Origin: Streptomyces tardus
GTDB lineage: Bacteria; Actinomycetota; Actinomycetes; Streptomycetales; Streptomycetaceae
Assembly: GCF_018101125.2 (NCBI RefSeq)
Contig: NZ_JAELVF020000001.1
Coordinates: 3,406,079-3,470,078, forward strand
DNA length: 64,000 nt
Direction of reading: 5' to 3'
Positions 16,393 to 26,391 of the stretch are shown here, piece after piece. The notes under the pieces are model-generated. The model searched no databases and was not told where the DNA came from. It was given only the letters and a program-made list of their open reading frames with translations. Both the position numbers and the translations under genes were made by a program. Positions within the stretch are counted from its first letter, which is position 1. Each line of letters starts with the position of its first letter.

Positions 16393-17742
16393 TCAGCCGC
16401 GGGTGCGCCTGCCGGGTGTACGCGCGACGTACATCGCCGACTCGGGCTTGCCCTGCTCCGGCACGGAGGCGGAGATCAGCCCGGCCGTAAACATTCCGGC
16501 CCCCTCGCTCCGCCCCGCCCGCAGCTGCTCGGGCCGTACGCCGTCCGGCCGCCCCGTGTCGGTACGCACGTCGGGGCGCGCCTCGCCGGGGCGCTGTTCG
16601 GTGCGCGGCATCTCGCCGCGCGCGCCCTCGGTGCGCGCGGGCGGCACCCGGTACTCGGTCGTGGTGGCCACCGCGACCGTACTGTCCGCCGACTCGGCGG
16701 CGCCGGCCGCGCCGGGACGCCGTACGCGGTATGCGGCCCGGTACGCGGCCGGCGAGGAGCCGAGCTGCCGCCGGAAGTGGCCGCGCAGCGCCACCGGAGA
16801 ACGGAAGCCGCATCGCGCGGCCACCTCGTCCACCGAGTAGTCGGTCGTCTCCAGCAACCGCTGGGCCTGGAGCACGCGTTGGGTGATGAGCCACTGGAGC
16901 GGGGCACTGCCGGTGAGCGTCCTGAACCGGCGGTCGAAGGTCCGCCTGCTCATGTACGCGCGCGCGGCGAGCGTCTCCACGTCGAACTGCTCGTGCAGAT
17001 GCTCCAGCGCCCAGGCGACGACCTCGGCGAGCGGGTCGGTGCCGATCTCCTCCGGTAAAGACCTGTCCAGCCGGTGCAGTTGACCCATGTCCGCGGCGTT
17101 GCCCCGCCGCGGGGGCACGACCAGCCGCCGGGCGAGTGCGCCGGCGGCCTCCGCGCCGTGGTCGGTGCGGACGACGTGCAGGCAGAGGTCGATTCCGGCC
17201 GCGGTGCCGGCGGAGGTGAGGATGTCCCCGTCGTCGACGTACAGCTCCCGGGGGTCGACGTGGACCGCGGGGTAGCGCTTGGCGAGGGTGGGCGCGTACA
17301 TCCAGTGGGTGGTCGCGGGGCGGCCGTCCAGCAGACCGGCTGCGGCCAGGACGAAGGCACCGGTGCACAGGCCCATGATCCGGGCGCCCTCCTGGTGCGC
17401 TCGACGCAGTGCCTCGACCGCGGCCGGAGGTGGCGGCTGGGTGATGGAGCGCCAGGCCGGGACGACGATGGTGCCCGCGCGGGCGATGGCGTCCAGCCCG
17501 TGCGGCGTGGTGAGTTCGAGGCCGCCGGTGGTGCGCAGCGGGCCGTCCTCGCCCGCGCAGACCAGCAGCCGGTAACGCGGCACCCCGGCGTCCTGCCGGT
17601 CGATGCCGAATACGGACAGCGGGATCGAGCTCTCGAATATCGGTCCGCCGCCGAACAGGAGCACCGCCACGATCTCGCGGCGCCGCCGGGTGGCGAGCTT
17701 CCTTGTAGTCGTCGCGGGGCCGTGCGTTGGGTCCTGGCTCAT
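16393..17742 (-). CDS. adpA: AdpA, AraC/XylS-type developmental regulator
   Basis: 449 residues. Residues about 24-205 form a DJ-1/PfpI-like dimerisation domain (EIVAVLLFGGGPIFESSIPLSVFGIDRQ, then MGLCTGAFVLAAAGLL). Residues about 245-345 are an AraC-type double helix-turn-helix (LAARAYMSRRTFDRRFR and VDEVAARCGFRSPVALRGHF). The N-terminus and the orn neighbour match AdpA, the global activator of morphological differentiation and secondary metabolism in Streptomyces. Codon 229, between the domains, is TTA (minus strand 17058-17056), so translation should need the bldA tRNA. The C-terminal tail of about 100 residues is low-complexity, Arg/Glu/Pro-rich and longer than in many orthologues. The start is ATG preceded by TAGGAC. 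Confidence 0.95.
   Translation of the reverse strand: MSQDPTHGPATTTRKLATRRRREIVAVLLFGGGPIFESSIPLSVFGIDRQDAGVPRYRLLVCAGEDGPLRTTGGLELTTPHGLDAIARAGTIVVPAWRSITQPPPPAAVEALRRAHQEGARIMGLCTGAFVLAAAGLLDGRPATTHWMYAPTLAKRYPAVHVDPRELYVDDGDILTSAGTAAGIDLCLHVVRTDHGAEAAGALARRLVVPPRRGNAADMGQLHRLDRSLPEEIGTDPLAEVVAWALEHLHEQFDVETLAARAYMSRRTFDRRFRTLTGSAPLQWLITQRVLQAQRLLETTDYSVDEVAARCGFRSPVALRGHFRRQLGSSPAAYRAAYRVRRPGAAGAAESADSTVAVATTTEYRVPPARTEGARGEMPRTEQRPGEARPDVRTDTGRPDGVRPEQLRAGRSEGAGMFTAGLISASVPEQGKPESAMYVARTPGRRTRG
17056..17058 (-). promoter_or_regulatory. In-frame TTA codon of adpA (bldA-dependent)
   Basis: The plus strand reads TAA, i.e. TTA on the coding strand, in frame at codon 229 within the linker between the DJ-1-like and AraC domains. 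In Streptomyces only the bldA leucyl tRNA reads TTA efficiently, so this rare codon acts as a translational switch. Confidence 0.92.
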
Positions 17743-18663
17743 TGTCCTAAGCCCCCCTCAGGTTGGTCGCGTCCTCTCGGTCCTGCACGGTTTCCCCCGC
17801 CGTGGTTTTGCCAAGATCGAATCTACTGCGTCCGAAGAGGCCCTCGGGACAACTTCGACCGCCACCGCTATGTCGACATGGCAACTTGGCGTAAAGCATT
17901 CGATCACGAAGAGTGGCATCCGGACACTCCGCTGGGAAGTGCGTTGGGTGCTCAGCGTGTGCGTCGGGAGGGGTATACGTCGGAAACACCCCATTCCGGC
18001 AGGTGGTGCAAGGGCGACACATGCGCGCTACAAGTGGCGTATCACGTCCATAACTTGGCTGAAAAGAATGCTAGAGGCCCTGTGCGCCCCCTGTGCTTCG
18101 GGGTGTGCGCCCCCGTGCCGCGGTTTCTGTGCCCTGTGCGCCCACCGGTCGTGCGCGGGCCGGTGCCCGAACCCCCCTTGGAATGCGAGCATTTACAACC
18201 ATCTGTGGAATTCTCCTCGCCCGGTGCGGACGTGTGGGCCCGATCGGCAGCGAGGTGCTCCCGCCTCTCCTGCGCGTCCGCGGATTCTCTCGGGGTTCTC
18301 TGCGTGCAGGAGGCTCTTTCGAGTGCTGCGGTGGTCCGTCGAAGCGGCCTCGGCGGGCGTACGGCGAGACCGGCGGTCGCCGGCTCTCCCTGGCGGTCGC
18401 GGCCGGGGTGGTGGCGGGCGTCGCGAGCGGTCTCCGCGCCGCGAGGAGGCCCCGCCGGCGGGTGTCGTGCCGTCTCCGGTCCCGCTGTTGCCAGAAGCGC
18501 CGGCCTCGGGCATGCTTCCGCCCCAGCCACTGGGCACGCGGGGTGTAGCTGCGTACCCTTGGGGTAGGCCAAAAGGAAGACGCTTCCCGGACGTTCTCAC
18601 ACGACTGCGCTTGTCACTACCCGCCGTTCCATCCGCACGAGGATCACCTTCGCCGAGACGATC
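17743..18663. other. Long intergenic region upstream of adpA and the stress-protein gene
   Basis: This 920-base divergent region has no supported gene. The adpA-proximal part (17760-18060) is distinctly less GC-rich than its surroundings, as expected for the large regulatory region of adpA. I saw no confident match to the AdpA consensus or to a gamma-butyrolactone-receptor box. The right part carries the promoter of the universal stress protein gene. Confidence 0.6.
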
Positions 18664-19185
18664 ATGGCCGGACACGAGATTCCCGAACCAGTGGACCGCA
18701 AGCGGCTTGCCGACTCCCCGGCGGTGCCGGAGGCCGCGGCGGACGCACGCCAGGAGTGCGACCCGGCCTTCAAGCACGGCGTCGTCGTCGGCTTCGACGG
18801 ATCGCTCTCCAGCGAGCGGGCGCTCGCCTACGCAGTCGGCATGGCCCACCGCTCCGGGTCGGGTCTGATCATCGTCCACGTCGCGAACCGGCTCCCCACC
18901 ACCGTGTGGGCGGGCTGCGAGCCCCCGGTCTTCGTGGACGTTCCGGACCAGCGCACCGAGGTGCTCGGGCTGGAGCTGGCCTGCGCCGACTATCTGAGCG
19001 AGATTCCCTGGATCCTGGTCGAGCGCGGTGGCGACATCTGCCACGAGCTGGAGGAGGTCGGCCAGGAGTACGAGGCGGACGCCATCGTGGTCGGCTCCAC
19101 GCACGGGCTCGTCGGCCGGATCTTCGGTTCGGTGGCGGGTCGGCTCGCCCGCCGGGCAGAGCGGCCGGTCGTCGTGATCCCGTAG
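18664..19185 (+). CDS. Universal stress protein, UspA family
   Basis: 173 residues with one Usp domain after a short N-terminal extension. VVVGFDGSLSSERALAYA is the first strand and helix. VVGSTHGLVGRIFGSVAGRLARRA near the C-terminus is the ATP-binding G-2X-G-9X-G-S/T signature, and RPVVVIP is the closing strand. Usp proteins are cytoplasmic and respond to stress or energy status; the exact role here is unknown. It diverges from adpA. The ATG at 18664 has only a weak GAGA upstream. Confidence 0.88.
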   Translation: MAGHEIPEPVDRKRLADSPAVPEAAADARQECDPAFKHGVVVGFDGSLSSERALAYAVGMAHRSGSGLIIVHVANRLPTTVWAGCEPPVFVDVPDQRTEVLGLELACADYLSEIPWILVERGGDICHELEEVGQEYEADAIVVGSTHGLVGRIFGSVAGRLARRAERPVVVIP

Positions 19186-19363
19186 CCCGGCGAGCTGCGG
19201 GGGATAGCTGCGGCCTGTCGTTCGGATCTTCGCCGGTCTCGCGACGCCCGTACGCGCATCTGCCGCGCTGTCGTCTGCCGCCGCTGCTCCTCAGGGGCTC
19301 CCGCCGCCTCGGGGCGCACGCACCGGACGCCGCTCCCTGATCAGCGGGAGCCGAGCGGGAGGC

Positions 19364-20155
19364 CTACTCGGCGAGGCCTGCGGCGGTCAGCAGGTACTGC
19401 GTCATCGGCTCGTAGTGGAGCGGGTTCACCACGTGGTCGTCCAGCGGCACGGTGACCGCCAGCGTGCCCTCCGCCTCGGCGAGGAAGAGCGCCGGATCGT
19501 TGCTGTCGGCGAAGCCGACGGTGTCGATGCCGCGCTCCCCGGCGCAGCCCGCCCAGCCGTGGTCCGCGAAGACGAGGTCGGGCAGCGGCTCCCCCGCCCC
19601 CGTCAGCGCCCCGAGGATCGCGTGCATGGGCGCGGGCGAGTGGGTGTGCCAGAGGCTGGCGCCCCGCTCGTAGACCGCCACCCCGGCGAACTGCACGATC
19701 ACGCCCTCGTCCGCGAAGACGCCGAGCGGTACGCGGACGACGTCGCAGCCGGCGCGGCGCAGCGCGCCCGCGACCGAGCCGTGCAGGTCCAGCAGGGCTC
19801 CGGGGTGGCCGGTGGCCAGCAGCACCCGCTCGGAGGCAGCCGCCGCCTTGCGCAGTCGCACGGCGGCCCGGTCGAGCGCGTCGACGGTCAGCTCCGGGTC
19901 GATGGTGTCCTGACCCGAGCGGTGCGCCGGGTCGTCGCTCACCCCGGCCCGCTCCGCCATGACGGCGAGCACGTCCTGCTCGTCCCGCCAGCGGTCGCCG
20001 AGCTGCAGGCCGAGCCAGTAGTGGCGGTCGCCGTTCGCAAGCCCCCGGTAGTGGTTGAGGTTGTTCTCCCGCGGCGTCGCCACGTCCCCCGCGATCCGGG
20101 TGCGTACGAGATGGTCGACGAGCTCGCTGCGGGACGGTGCGGTGGGCGGTGGCAT
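19364..20155 (-). CDS. Phosphatase-annotated conserved actinobacterial protein
   Basis: 263 residues. The protein is conserved in Streptomyces, where I recall it being labelled 'phosphatase'; characteristic stretches are [49 protein letters not shown] and [14 protein letters not shown]. No HAD DxD motif or other classical phosphatase motif is obvious, although conserved His and Asp residues (TGHPG, ADHGW) could be catalytic. Substrate and pathway are unknown. It is divergent from the agmatinase gene across 112 bases and converges on the universal stress protein gene. Confidence 0.6.
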   Translation of the reverse strand: MPPPTAPSRSELVDHLVRTRIAGDVATPRENNLNHYRGLANGDRHYWLGLQLGDRWRDEQDVLAVMAERAGVSDDPAHRSGQDTIDPELTVDALDRAAVRLRKAAAASERVLLATGHPGALLDLHGSVAGALRRAGCDVVRVPLGVFADEGVIVQFAGVAVYERGASLWHTHSPAPMHAILGALTGAGEPLPDLVFADHGWAGCAGERGIDTVGFADSNDPALFLAEAEGTLAVTVPLDDHVVNPLHYEPMTQYLLTAAGLAE

Positions 20156-20267
20156 ACGGCCATTGTGGCGCGGAAGTGTGAACGGTGGACAGTCTGTCCA
20201 AAATCCGGGGGCGCCCTCGCGGAAACGTCCATGTGGTGGGCGACGCTTCCGCGCCTACGCTCCGCGC

Positions 20268-21314
20268 ATGAGCACCGACACCCCCCGCAGCCAGCAGCCC
20301 GTACCGCCCGTGCCTCAGCCGTTCACCGGAAGCATCGGCGGCGATCCGGCCGACGGGCCGGTCGGCCCCGTCGACTCCTCCCGGGTGCCGCGCTTCGCCG
20401 GCCCCGCGACCTTCGCCCGGCTGCCGCGGCTGGACGAGGTGGGCAGCGCGGACGTCGCCGTGGTGGGGGTGCCGTTCGACTCAGGCGTCTCCTACCGGCC
20501 GGGCGCCCGCTTCGGAGGGAACGCGATCCGGGAGGCGTCCCGGCTGCTGCGCCCGTACAACCCGGCGCAGGACGCCTCGCCGTTCGCGCTCGCCCAGGTC
20601 GCGGACGCGGGGGACATCGCGGCGAACCCGTTCCACATCAACGAGGCGGTCGAGACCGTCCAGGCCGCGGCCGACGAACTGCTCGACAGCGGCGCCCGGT
20701 TGATGACGCTGGGCGGCGACCACACCATCGCGCTGCCGCTGCTGCGCGCGGTCGCGCGCCGGCACGGGCCCGTCGCCCTGCTGCACTTCGACGCCCATCT
20801 GGACACCTGGGACACCTACTTCGGCGCCGAGTACACCCACGGCACCCCGTTCCGACGGGCCGTGGAGGAGGGTGTCCTGGACACCTCCGCGCTCTCCCAC
20901 GTCGGTGTCCGCGGCCCGCTGTACGGCAAGCGGGACCTGGACGAGGACGAGCGGATGGGCTTCGGGATCGTCACCTCCGCCGACGTGATGCGGCGCGGAG
21001 TGGACGAGGTGGCCCAGCAGTTGCGCGAGCGCGTCGGCGACCGGCCGCTCTACATCTCGATCGACATCGACGTGCTCGACCCCGCGCACGCGCCCGGCAC
21101 CGGCACCCCGGAGGCCGGCGGTCTCACCTCGCGCGAACTCCTGGAGATCCTGCGCGGGCTGGCCGGCTGCCATCTGGTCTCCGCCGACCTGGTGGAGGTG
21201 GCCCCGGCGTACGACCACGCGGAGATCACCGCGGTCGCGGCCTCCCACACCGCCTATGAGCTGACCACACTGATGGCGCGCCAGATCGCCGAGGGCCGGG
21301 AACGCAACGGCTGA
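20268..21314 (+). CDS. speB: Agmatinase / ureohydrolase family
   Basis: 348 residues. The binuclear manganese motifs of ureohydrolases are present: [12 protein letters not shown] (about residue 147), FDAHLDTWD (about 170) and [19 protein letters not shown] (about 265). The [10 protein letters not shown] segment is typical of agmatinase and guanidinobutyrase rather than arginase. It hydrolyses agmatine or a related guanidino acid to an amine and urea. About 40 proline-rich N-terminal residues precede the fold. The ATG at 20268 lies close to the promoter region shared with the divergent neighbour. The exact guanidino substrate is not resolved by sequence. Confidence 0.88.
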   Translation: MSTDTPRSQQPVPPVPQPFTGSIGGDPADGPVGPVDSSRVPRFAGPATFARLPRLDEVGSADVAVVGVPFDSGVSYRPGARFGGNAIREASRLLRPYNPAQDASPFALAQVADAGDIAANPFHINEAVETVQAAADELLDSGARLMTLGGDHTIALPLLRAVARRHGPVALLHFDAHLDTWDTYFGAEYTHGTPFRRAVEEGVLDTSALSHVGVRGPLYGKRDLDEDERMGFGIVTSADVMRRGVDEVAQQLRERVGDRPLYISIDIDVLDPAHAPGTGTPEAGGLTSRELLEILRGLAGCHLVSADLVEVAPAYDHAEITAVAASHTAYELTTLMARQIAEGRERNG

Positions 21315-21544
21315 GACGGCGTTGCCGTTCCGCCGTGCGCCGCACCTCGTCGCGAACCGCTGTCGTACATCGTCGGGATTGCGAACGCTTTCGGCCATGT
21401 TCGAGGCGGCCCGGAACGTCTGATTACCGGCGAATGTCGGTGGCGGGGCGGGCGCGGGGCGGTAACTGCGCTGGTGGAGGCGGTGTTGACCCCCGGGTGC
21501 GAGTTCTTGCGGGGTCACTTCCTGCCACTTATTTAATACGCAAC

Positions 21545-21750
21545 GTTACCTGTTCTGTTCGGTCGATGTGCACTTCATGGAGATTCCCGACAGACTCCCT
21601 GTGCATCCCGCGGGACGGGGTGTCGAAGCCGCCAGGCAGCGGTGCCGGCCCTGTGGGGGGTGCTGGTTCGACCGCGCCGTCTGCTCGACACCCCTTTGCG
21701 GGGGCGGCTCCGGGGAGAGGCCTGACTCCCCGGAGCCGCCCCGTTCTTCG
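21545..21750 (+). ncRNA. Candidate structured RNA upstream of gdhA
   Basis: In the 760-base gap from 21315 to 22075, an AT-rich -10-like tract (TTATTTAATAC, about 21529-21539) follows TTGCGG at 21507-21512. Downstream, GGGGTGTCGA (21617-21626) pairs with TCGACACCCC (21685-21694), closing a GC-rich 58-base internal region. Seven bases later a 17-bp terminator stem follows. This is the layout of a small RNA or a transcription attenuator. I cannot match it to a known riboswitch. Start and end are approximate. The rest of the gap shows no gene; the promoter of gdhA probably lies at about 21860-22070. Confidence 0.4.
21701..21742 (+). terminator. Strong terminator-like hairpin upstream of gdhA
   Basis: GGGGCGGCTCCGGGGAG (21701-21717) pairs without mismatch with CTCCCCGGAGCCGCCCC (21726-21742), a 17-bp stem with an 8-base loop, followed by GTTCTTCG. 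It is 330 bases before the gdhA start, too far to be part of its ribosome-binding region, so it ends a separate or attenuated transcript. Confidence 0.75.
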
Positions 21751-22060
21751 TCTCCGCAGCTCCGAGGCTCTCCGCGCTCACCCGCTCGCGCGCCCTCCGG
21801 GGCGCCGTCCCGCGATCCACCGCTCGCCGTCGCCGCGGGCCCCTGTGCTGTGCAACCACTTCTCGACCACGACTACCGTGTACGAGAATTCGTTCGGACA
21901 AGGACTGTTCCGGGTAGGGCTTGCCATCGGCGTCGAGCCGCGTACCCGCAGCACGCGCCCCGAACTCCCGAGCCGGCACCGCCGTACCGCACCGTCGGAC
22001 GGCCCGCACCCCGCACCCGAGCACGGACCGACGGAGGGTGGCCGTCGGACCGTCCGGTGA

Positions 22061-23413
<1,353 letters not shown>

Positions 23414-23429
23414 GGCGTACGCCTCCGGT

Positions 23430-23450
23430 CGAGCGGTGACACACCGCTCG
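23430..23450 (+). terminator. Hairpin after gdhA
   Basis: CGAGCGGT pairs with ACCGCTCG around GACAC, 17 bases after the stop. The stop itself overlaps a 14-bp palindrome, GAGGCGTACGCCTC at 23412-23425. Confidence 0.5.
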
Positions 23451-23711
23451 GGGCGTACGGCGAGGGCCCGGGGGTGACGCGCCGCCTCCGGGCGGGCGTG
23501 CCGCCGGTCGACCGGCGCCGTACACGAGGCGACCCCGGACGCGTGCGGCGTGGGCCCGGACGTGCGCGGCGAGGGCTCGGGGCGCGCGGTGACGGTCGGC
23601 GCTCGCGGCGAGAGCGGCGCAGGCTCCGGCCCGGTGGGGGCACGGAACACCTCCGGGCATCCCGTTCGGTGTCTCCGTGTCTGTCCCGACTCGACCGACT
23701 CCGCGACCGCG

Positions 23712-23774
23712 CCCTCCGCGCTTTCCGCGCCCTCCGCGCTTTCCGCGACCTCCGCGCTTTCCGCGACCTCCGCG
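23712..23774. repeat. 18-bp tandem repeat between gdhA and the Scr1 gene
   Basis: The unit CCCTCCGCGCTTTCCGCG occurs at 23712-23729 and 23730-23747, then once more with a C-to-A change at its first base (23748-23765) and as a partial fourth copy. The surrounding 417-base gap (23414-23830) between convergent genes contains no supported gene. Confidence 0.8.
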
Positions 23775-23830
23775 GACGCGACGCGGAGGTGAGGGCCGGC
23801 CCACCGCTCGCGGACGCGGGCCGACGCTGC

Positions 23831-24751
23831 TCACATCTCGGCCAGCACCCGGCCCAGGAAGGCGACGGAGCTCTCGTGCGTCTCGGCCGCCGCGAACAGG
23901 CGGTCCATCACCACCATGTACGTCTCCACCTCGGTGCGTTTGTCCAGGTAGAGCGCGCTGGTGAGCTGCTCGAGATGGACGATGTCGGGCAGGTCCGGCT
24001 CGCCGAAGCGCAGGATCGTGACCGGGCCGCCGGTCGCGGCCAGGCCGCCCAGCCGGAACGGAGCGATCTGGATCGTCACCCGCGGATGCTCCGCGAGGCG
24101 TTGCAGATGCTCGAACTGCCCGCGCATCACCGCCCGGCCGCCCAGCGGACGCCGCAGCGCGGCCTCGTCGATCACCGCCCACAGCCGCGGGCCCTCGGGG
24201 CGGCGCAGCAGGTCCTGGCGGCGCATCCGCAGACCCACCCGGCGCTCGGTCTCCTCCGGGGTTGCGGCGGGATGGGCGAGTTCGCAGACGGCCCGCGCGT
24301 ACTCGGGTGTCTGTAGGAGGGCGGGCACGAACTGCATCTCGTAGGTGCGGATCACCGAGGCCGCTTCCTCCAGCCCGAGCAGTGTTTCGAGCCAGCCGGG
24401 CAGCACATCGCTGTACTTGTGCCACCAACCCGGGTTGTTGGCGTGCCGGGCGAGGGTGAGGAACTCCTCGCGCTGGGCCGCGTCGTGGACGCCGTAGAGG
24501 GTGAGCAGGTCGGCCACGTCGCGCTCCTTGTAACCGACGCGGCCGAGCTCCAGGCGGCTGATCTTGGCGTGCGATCCGCGGATCGCGTCGCCGGCGGCCT
24601 CTCTGGTGATGTGGCTGGCTTCGCGCAGCCGACGCAGATGTGTGCCGAGCACGATCCGCAGAACGGTCGGCCCACCGAGCGGTGTGGAGAGGATGCGGCG
24701 TACCGAGGTCTCGGAGGGGGCGGGGCCTACCGGCTCCGGCTGGGCTGCCAT
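23831..24751 (-). CDS. Scr1-family helix-turn-helix regulator
   Basis: 306 residues. Residues about 30-95 are an XRE-type HTH (LGTHLRRLREASHITREAAGDAIRGSHAKISRLELGR), followed by the C-terminal DUF5753 domain beginning near LLGLEEAASVIRTYEMQFVPALLQTPEYARA, both defining the Scr1/WhiJ-like family that is very abundant in Streptomyces. Such proteins usually pair with a small DUF397 protein and often with a HATPase. The divergent gene at 25355 encodes the ATPase partner type, but no DUF397 gene is visible. An inverted repeat 40-70 bases upstream of the start could be its operator. Confidence 0.9.
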   Translation of the reverse strand: MAAQPEPVGPAPSETSVRRILSTPLGGPTVLRIVLGTHLRRLREASHITREAAGDAIRGSHAKISRLELGRVGYKERDVADLLTLYGVHDAAQREEFLTLARHANNPGWWHKYSDVLPGWLETLLGLEEAASVIRTYEMQFVPALLQTPEYARAVCELAHPAATPEETERRVGLRMRRQDLLRRPEGPRLWAVIDEAALRRPLGGRAVMRGQFEHLQRLAEHPRVTIQIAPFRLGGLAATGGPVTILRFGEPDLPDIVHLEQLTSALYLDKRTEVETYMVVMDRLFAAAETHESSVAFLGRVLAEM

Positions 24752-25354
24752 CAGACCTGCTCCTGCTCTCCTGTGGGTGCGAAGTGACGGCGGTGTGAGA
24801 CCGACCGCTCAGTCTCGCACTCCTCGGTGTGGCCTGTACAACGGTCCGTTACCGGCCACGAACGCGGCGTGCGGGGCGCTCTCCGGGGGAGTGCGGGCGG
24901 GTTCGGAGCGCCGATCCGGCGCGCCGCGGGCGGGGCGCGCCGCGCGTGTCCGGGCGCGCCGGTCCTGCGCCCGGGGCGCGGCCGGAGTCGCCGCGGGCGG
25001 GGCGCCGTCGGGGTGCGTACAACCGGGCCCGAGGCTGTCCGTACAAGCTTCAACTTGTATAGACGGGTCTGCCGCGGCGGGGGTGGCGCGAACCGGCCCC
25101 GGAGGGCCGCCCCGGGAAATGTCGCCGCGGGAGGAGTGGCTGGTTGCTGCGGGTGGGCCGGTGATGACCGGGTTCCGGGGGGTCGGTCGAGTTTTGGCGG
25201 AGTTCGGGCCGGAGAAGTGCCGGTCAATGGCCTATACCACGCACTGTGCACAGTTGTAAGTGCATCCGCACTTGCACCGGTCGCCACAGTCGAAGCAGGA
25301 TGTCATGAGAAATGTGTTCCCTTACGTGCCGTTTCGGCGGCTGCGGAGTACGTC
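24752..25354. other. Divergent regulatory region with several inverted repeats
   Basis: This 603-base gap between the Scr1 regulator and the ATPase gene carries no supported gene. It holds GTGTGAGAC-N10-GTCTCGCAC (24793-24820, one mismatch), TACAAG-N6-CTTGTA (25042-25059), ACTGTGCACAGT (25243-25254) and AAGTGC-N4-GCACTT (25258-25273). The first sits at the Scr1 promoter and the last two upstream of the ATPase gene. They are candidate operators. Confidence 0.55.
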
Positions 25355-26188
25355 ATGACCCCACAACCGGTGGACAGGGCCGCTCACCACGGGCCGGCCG
25401 CATCCGGTGGCGGTCCGGGCCCCGGGCCCACGCCGCTCTCCCTGGTGGAGGGGCTGGTGGAAGATCTGCCCGTCCTTCCCGGCCCCGCGATCCCGTCCGG
25501 TTCGGCCTGTGCGATGTCCGGCCGCCCGACCGCCGCCCCCGACTCGGCGGCACACGAGCCGCAGGAGTCGTCCGCCTTCGCGGTGTGGACTCTCGGTGAG
25601 GGTTCACGCTCCGCCGCTCTCGCCCGCAGCTACGCCCACAACACCCTGTGCTGCTGGGGGCTGAAGGAGCTGGACGACAGCGTCGCGGTCTCCGTCTCGG
25701 AAATGGTGACCAACGCGATGCGCCACAACGGCGGGCCGGACGAAGGCGCCGGCCCCCGGCCCGTGCTGCTCGGCCTTGCCCGTCAGGGGCACGGGGTGCT
25801 GTGCGTGGTGGTGGACGCCGGCGCCGGTTCTCCCGAGGTGTGCGACGCGGTTGAACTCTCGGAGTCCGGGCGGGGGCTCCACATCGTCGAGTGCCTGAGC
25901 GACGACTGGGGCTGGACCGTCCCCGGCCCCACGGGCAAGGCGGTCTGGGCCACCTTCTCCGCTCCCGCCGCGGACGGCCCCGCCTGCTCCGGCGATGTCC
26001 CGTCGGAGGGGGCGGCGGGAGCTCGGCATTCCGAAGCGCAGACGTGTGCGGACCGGGAGCACCGCGGTCCGCGCGGCCGGGCGCGCGCCGAGGCACTCGG
26101 CCGGGTACTGCTGCTCGCCGGGGTGCTCTGCGGCACGGGGGACAGCCGCCCGCCCGCCGTCGTCCACCCGCCTCGCAAACGCTCCTGA
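25355..26188 (+). CDS. ATP-binding protein, anti-sigma/HATPase_c family
   Basis: 277 residues. After about 75 variable Pro/Gly-rich residues there is a histidine-kinase-like ATPase domain: SVSEMVTNAMRHNGG is the N-box, VVDAGAGSPEV the G1 box and GRGLHIVECLSDDWG the G2 region. There is no phospho-accepting histidine domain, so it belongs to the RsbW/SpoIIAB-like group that binds regulators or sigma factors. In Streptomyces these genes commonly sit beside Scr1-type regulators, as here. The C-terminal 70 residues are low-complexity. The ATG at 25355 has GGAG about 8 bases upstream. Confidence 0.85.
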   Translation: MTPQPVDRAAHHGPAASGGGPGPGPTPLSLVEGLVEDLPVLPGPAIPSGSACAMSGRPTAAPDSAAHEPQESSAFAVWTLGEGSRSAALARSYAHNTLCCWGLKELDDSVAVSVSEMVTNAMRHNGGPDEGAGPRPVLLGLARQGHGVLCVVVDAGAGSPEVCDAVELSESGRGLHIVECLSDDWGWTVPGPTGKAVWATFSAPAADGPACSGDVPSEGAAGARHSEAQTCADREHRGPRGRARAEALGRVLLLAGVLCGTGDSRPPAVVHPPRKRS

Positions 26189-26391
26189 GCGCGTCGCACC
26201 CCATCCGGTTCCGCTGCCGTCGGGGGCCGTTCCCCGACGGCTGAGCCGTGTCACGAGCCGGTCGGCGTCAGAAAATCCCCGCCCGATTGTCACAGCGGGA
26301 TGAAATCCTCCGTTCGTGGCGTTGGAGCGTCCGGCAGGCGTGTACCAGAAGGCGTTCCGGACCGGGGGCGCGGAGAGCGGGGGCAGAGCAC

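Noticed and set aside
21545..21750. Assignment of the gdhA leader to a known riboswitch class or to SRP RNA
   Set aside because: I compared it with the cobalamin, c-di-AMP and SRP core motifs from memory and found no convincing match.
23712..23774. CRISPR-like array
   Set aside because: The units are head-to-tail with no spacers, so this is a simple tandem repeat. No other repeat-spacer pattern was found in the window.
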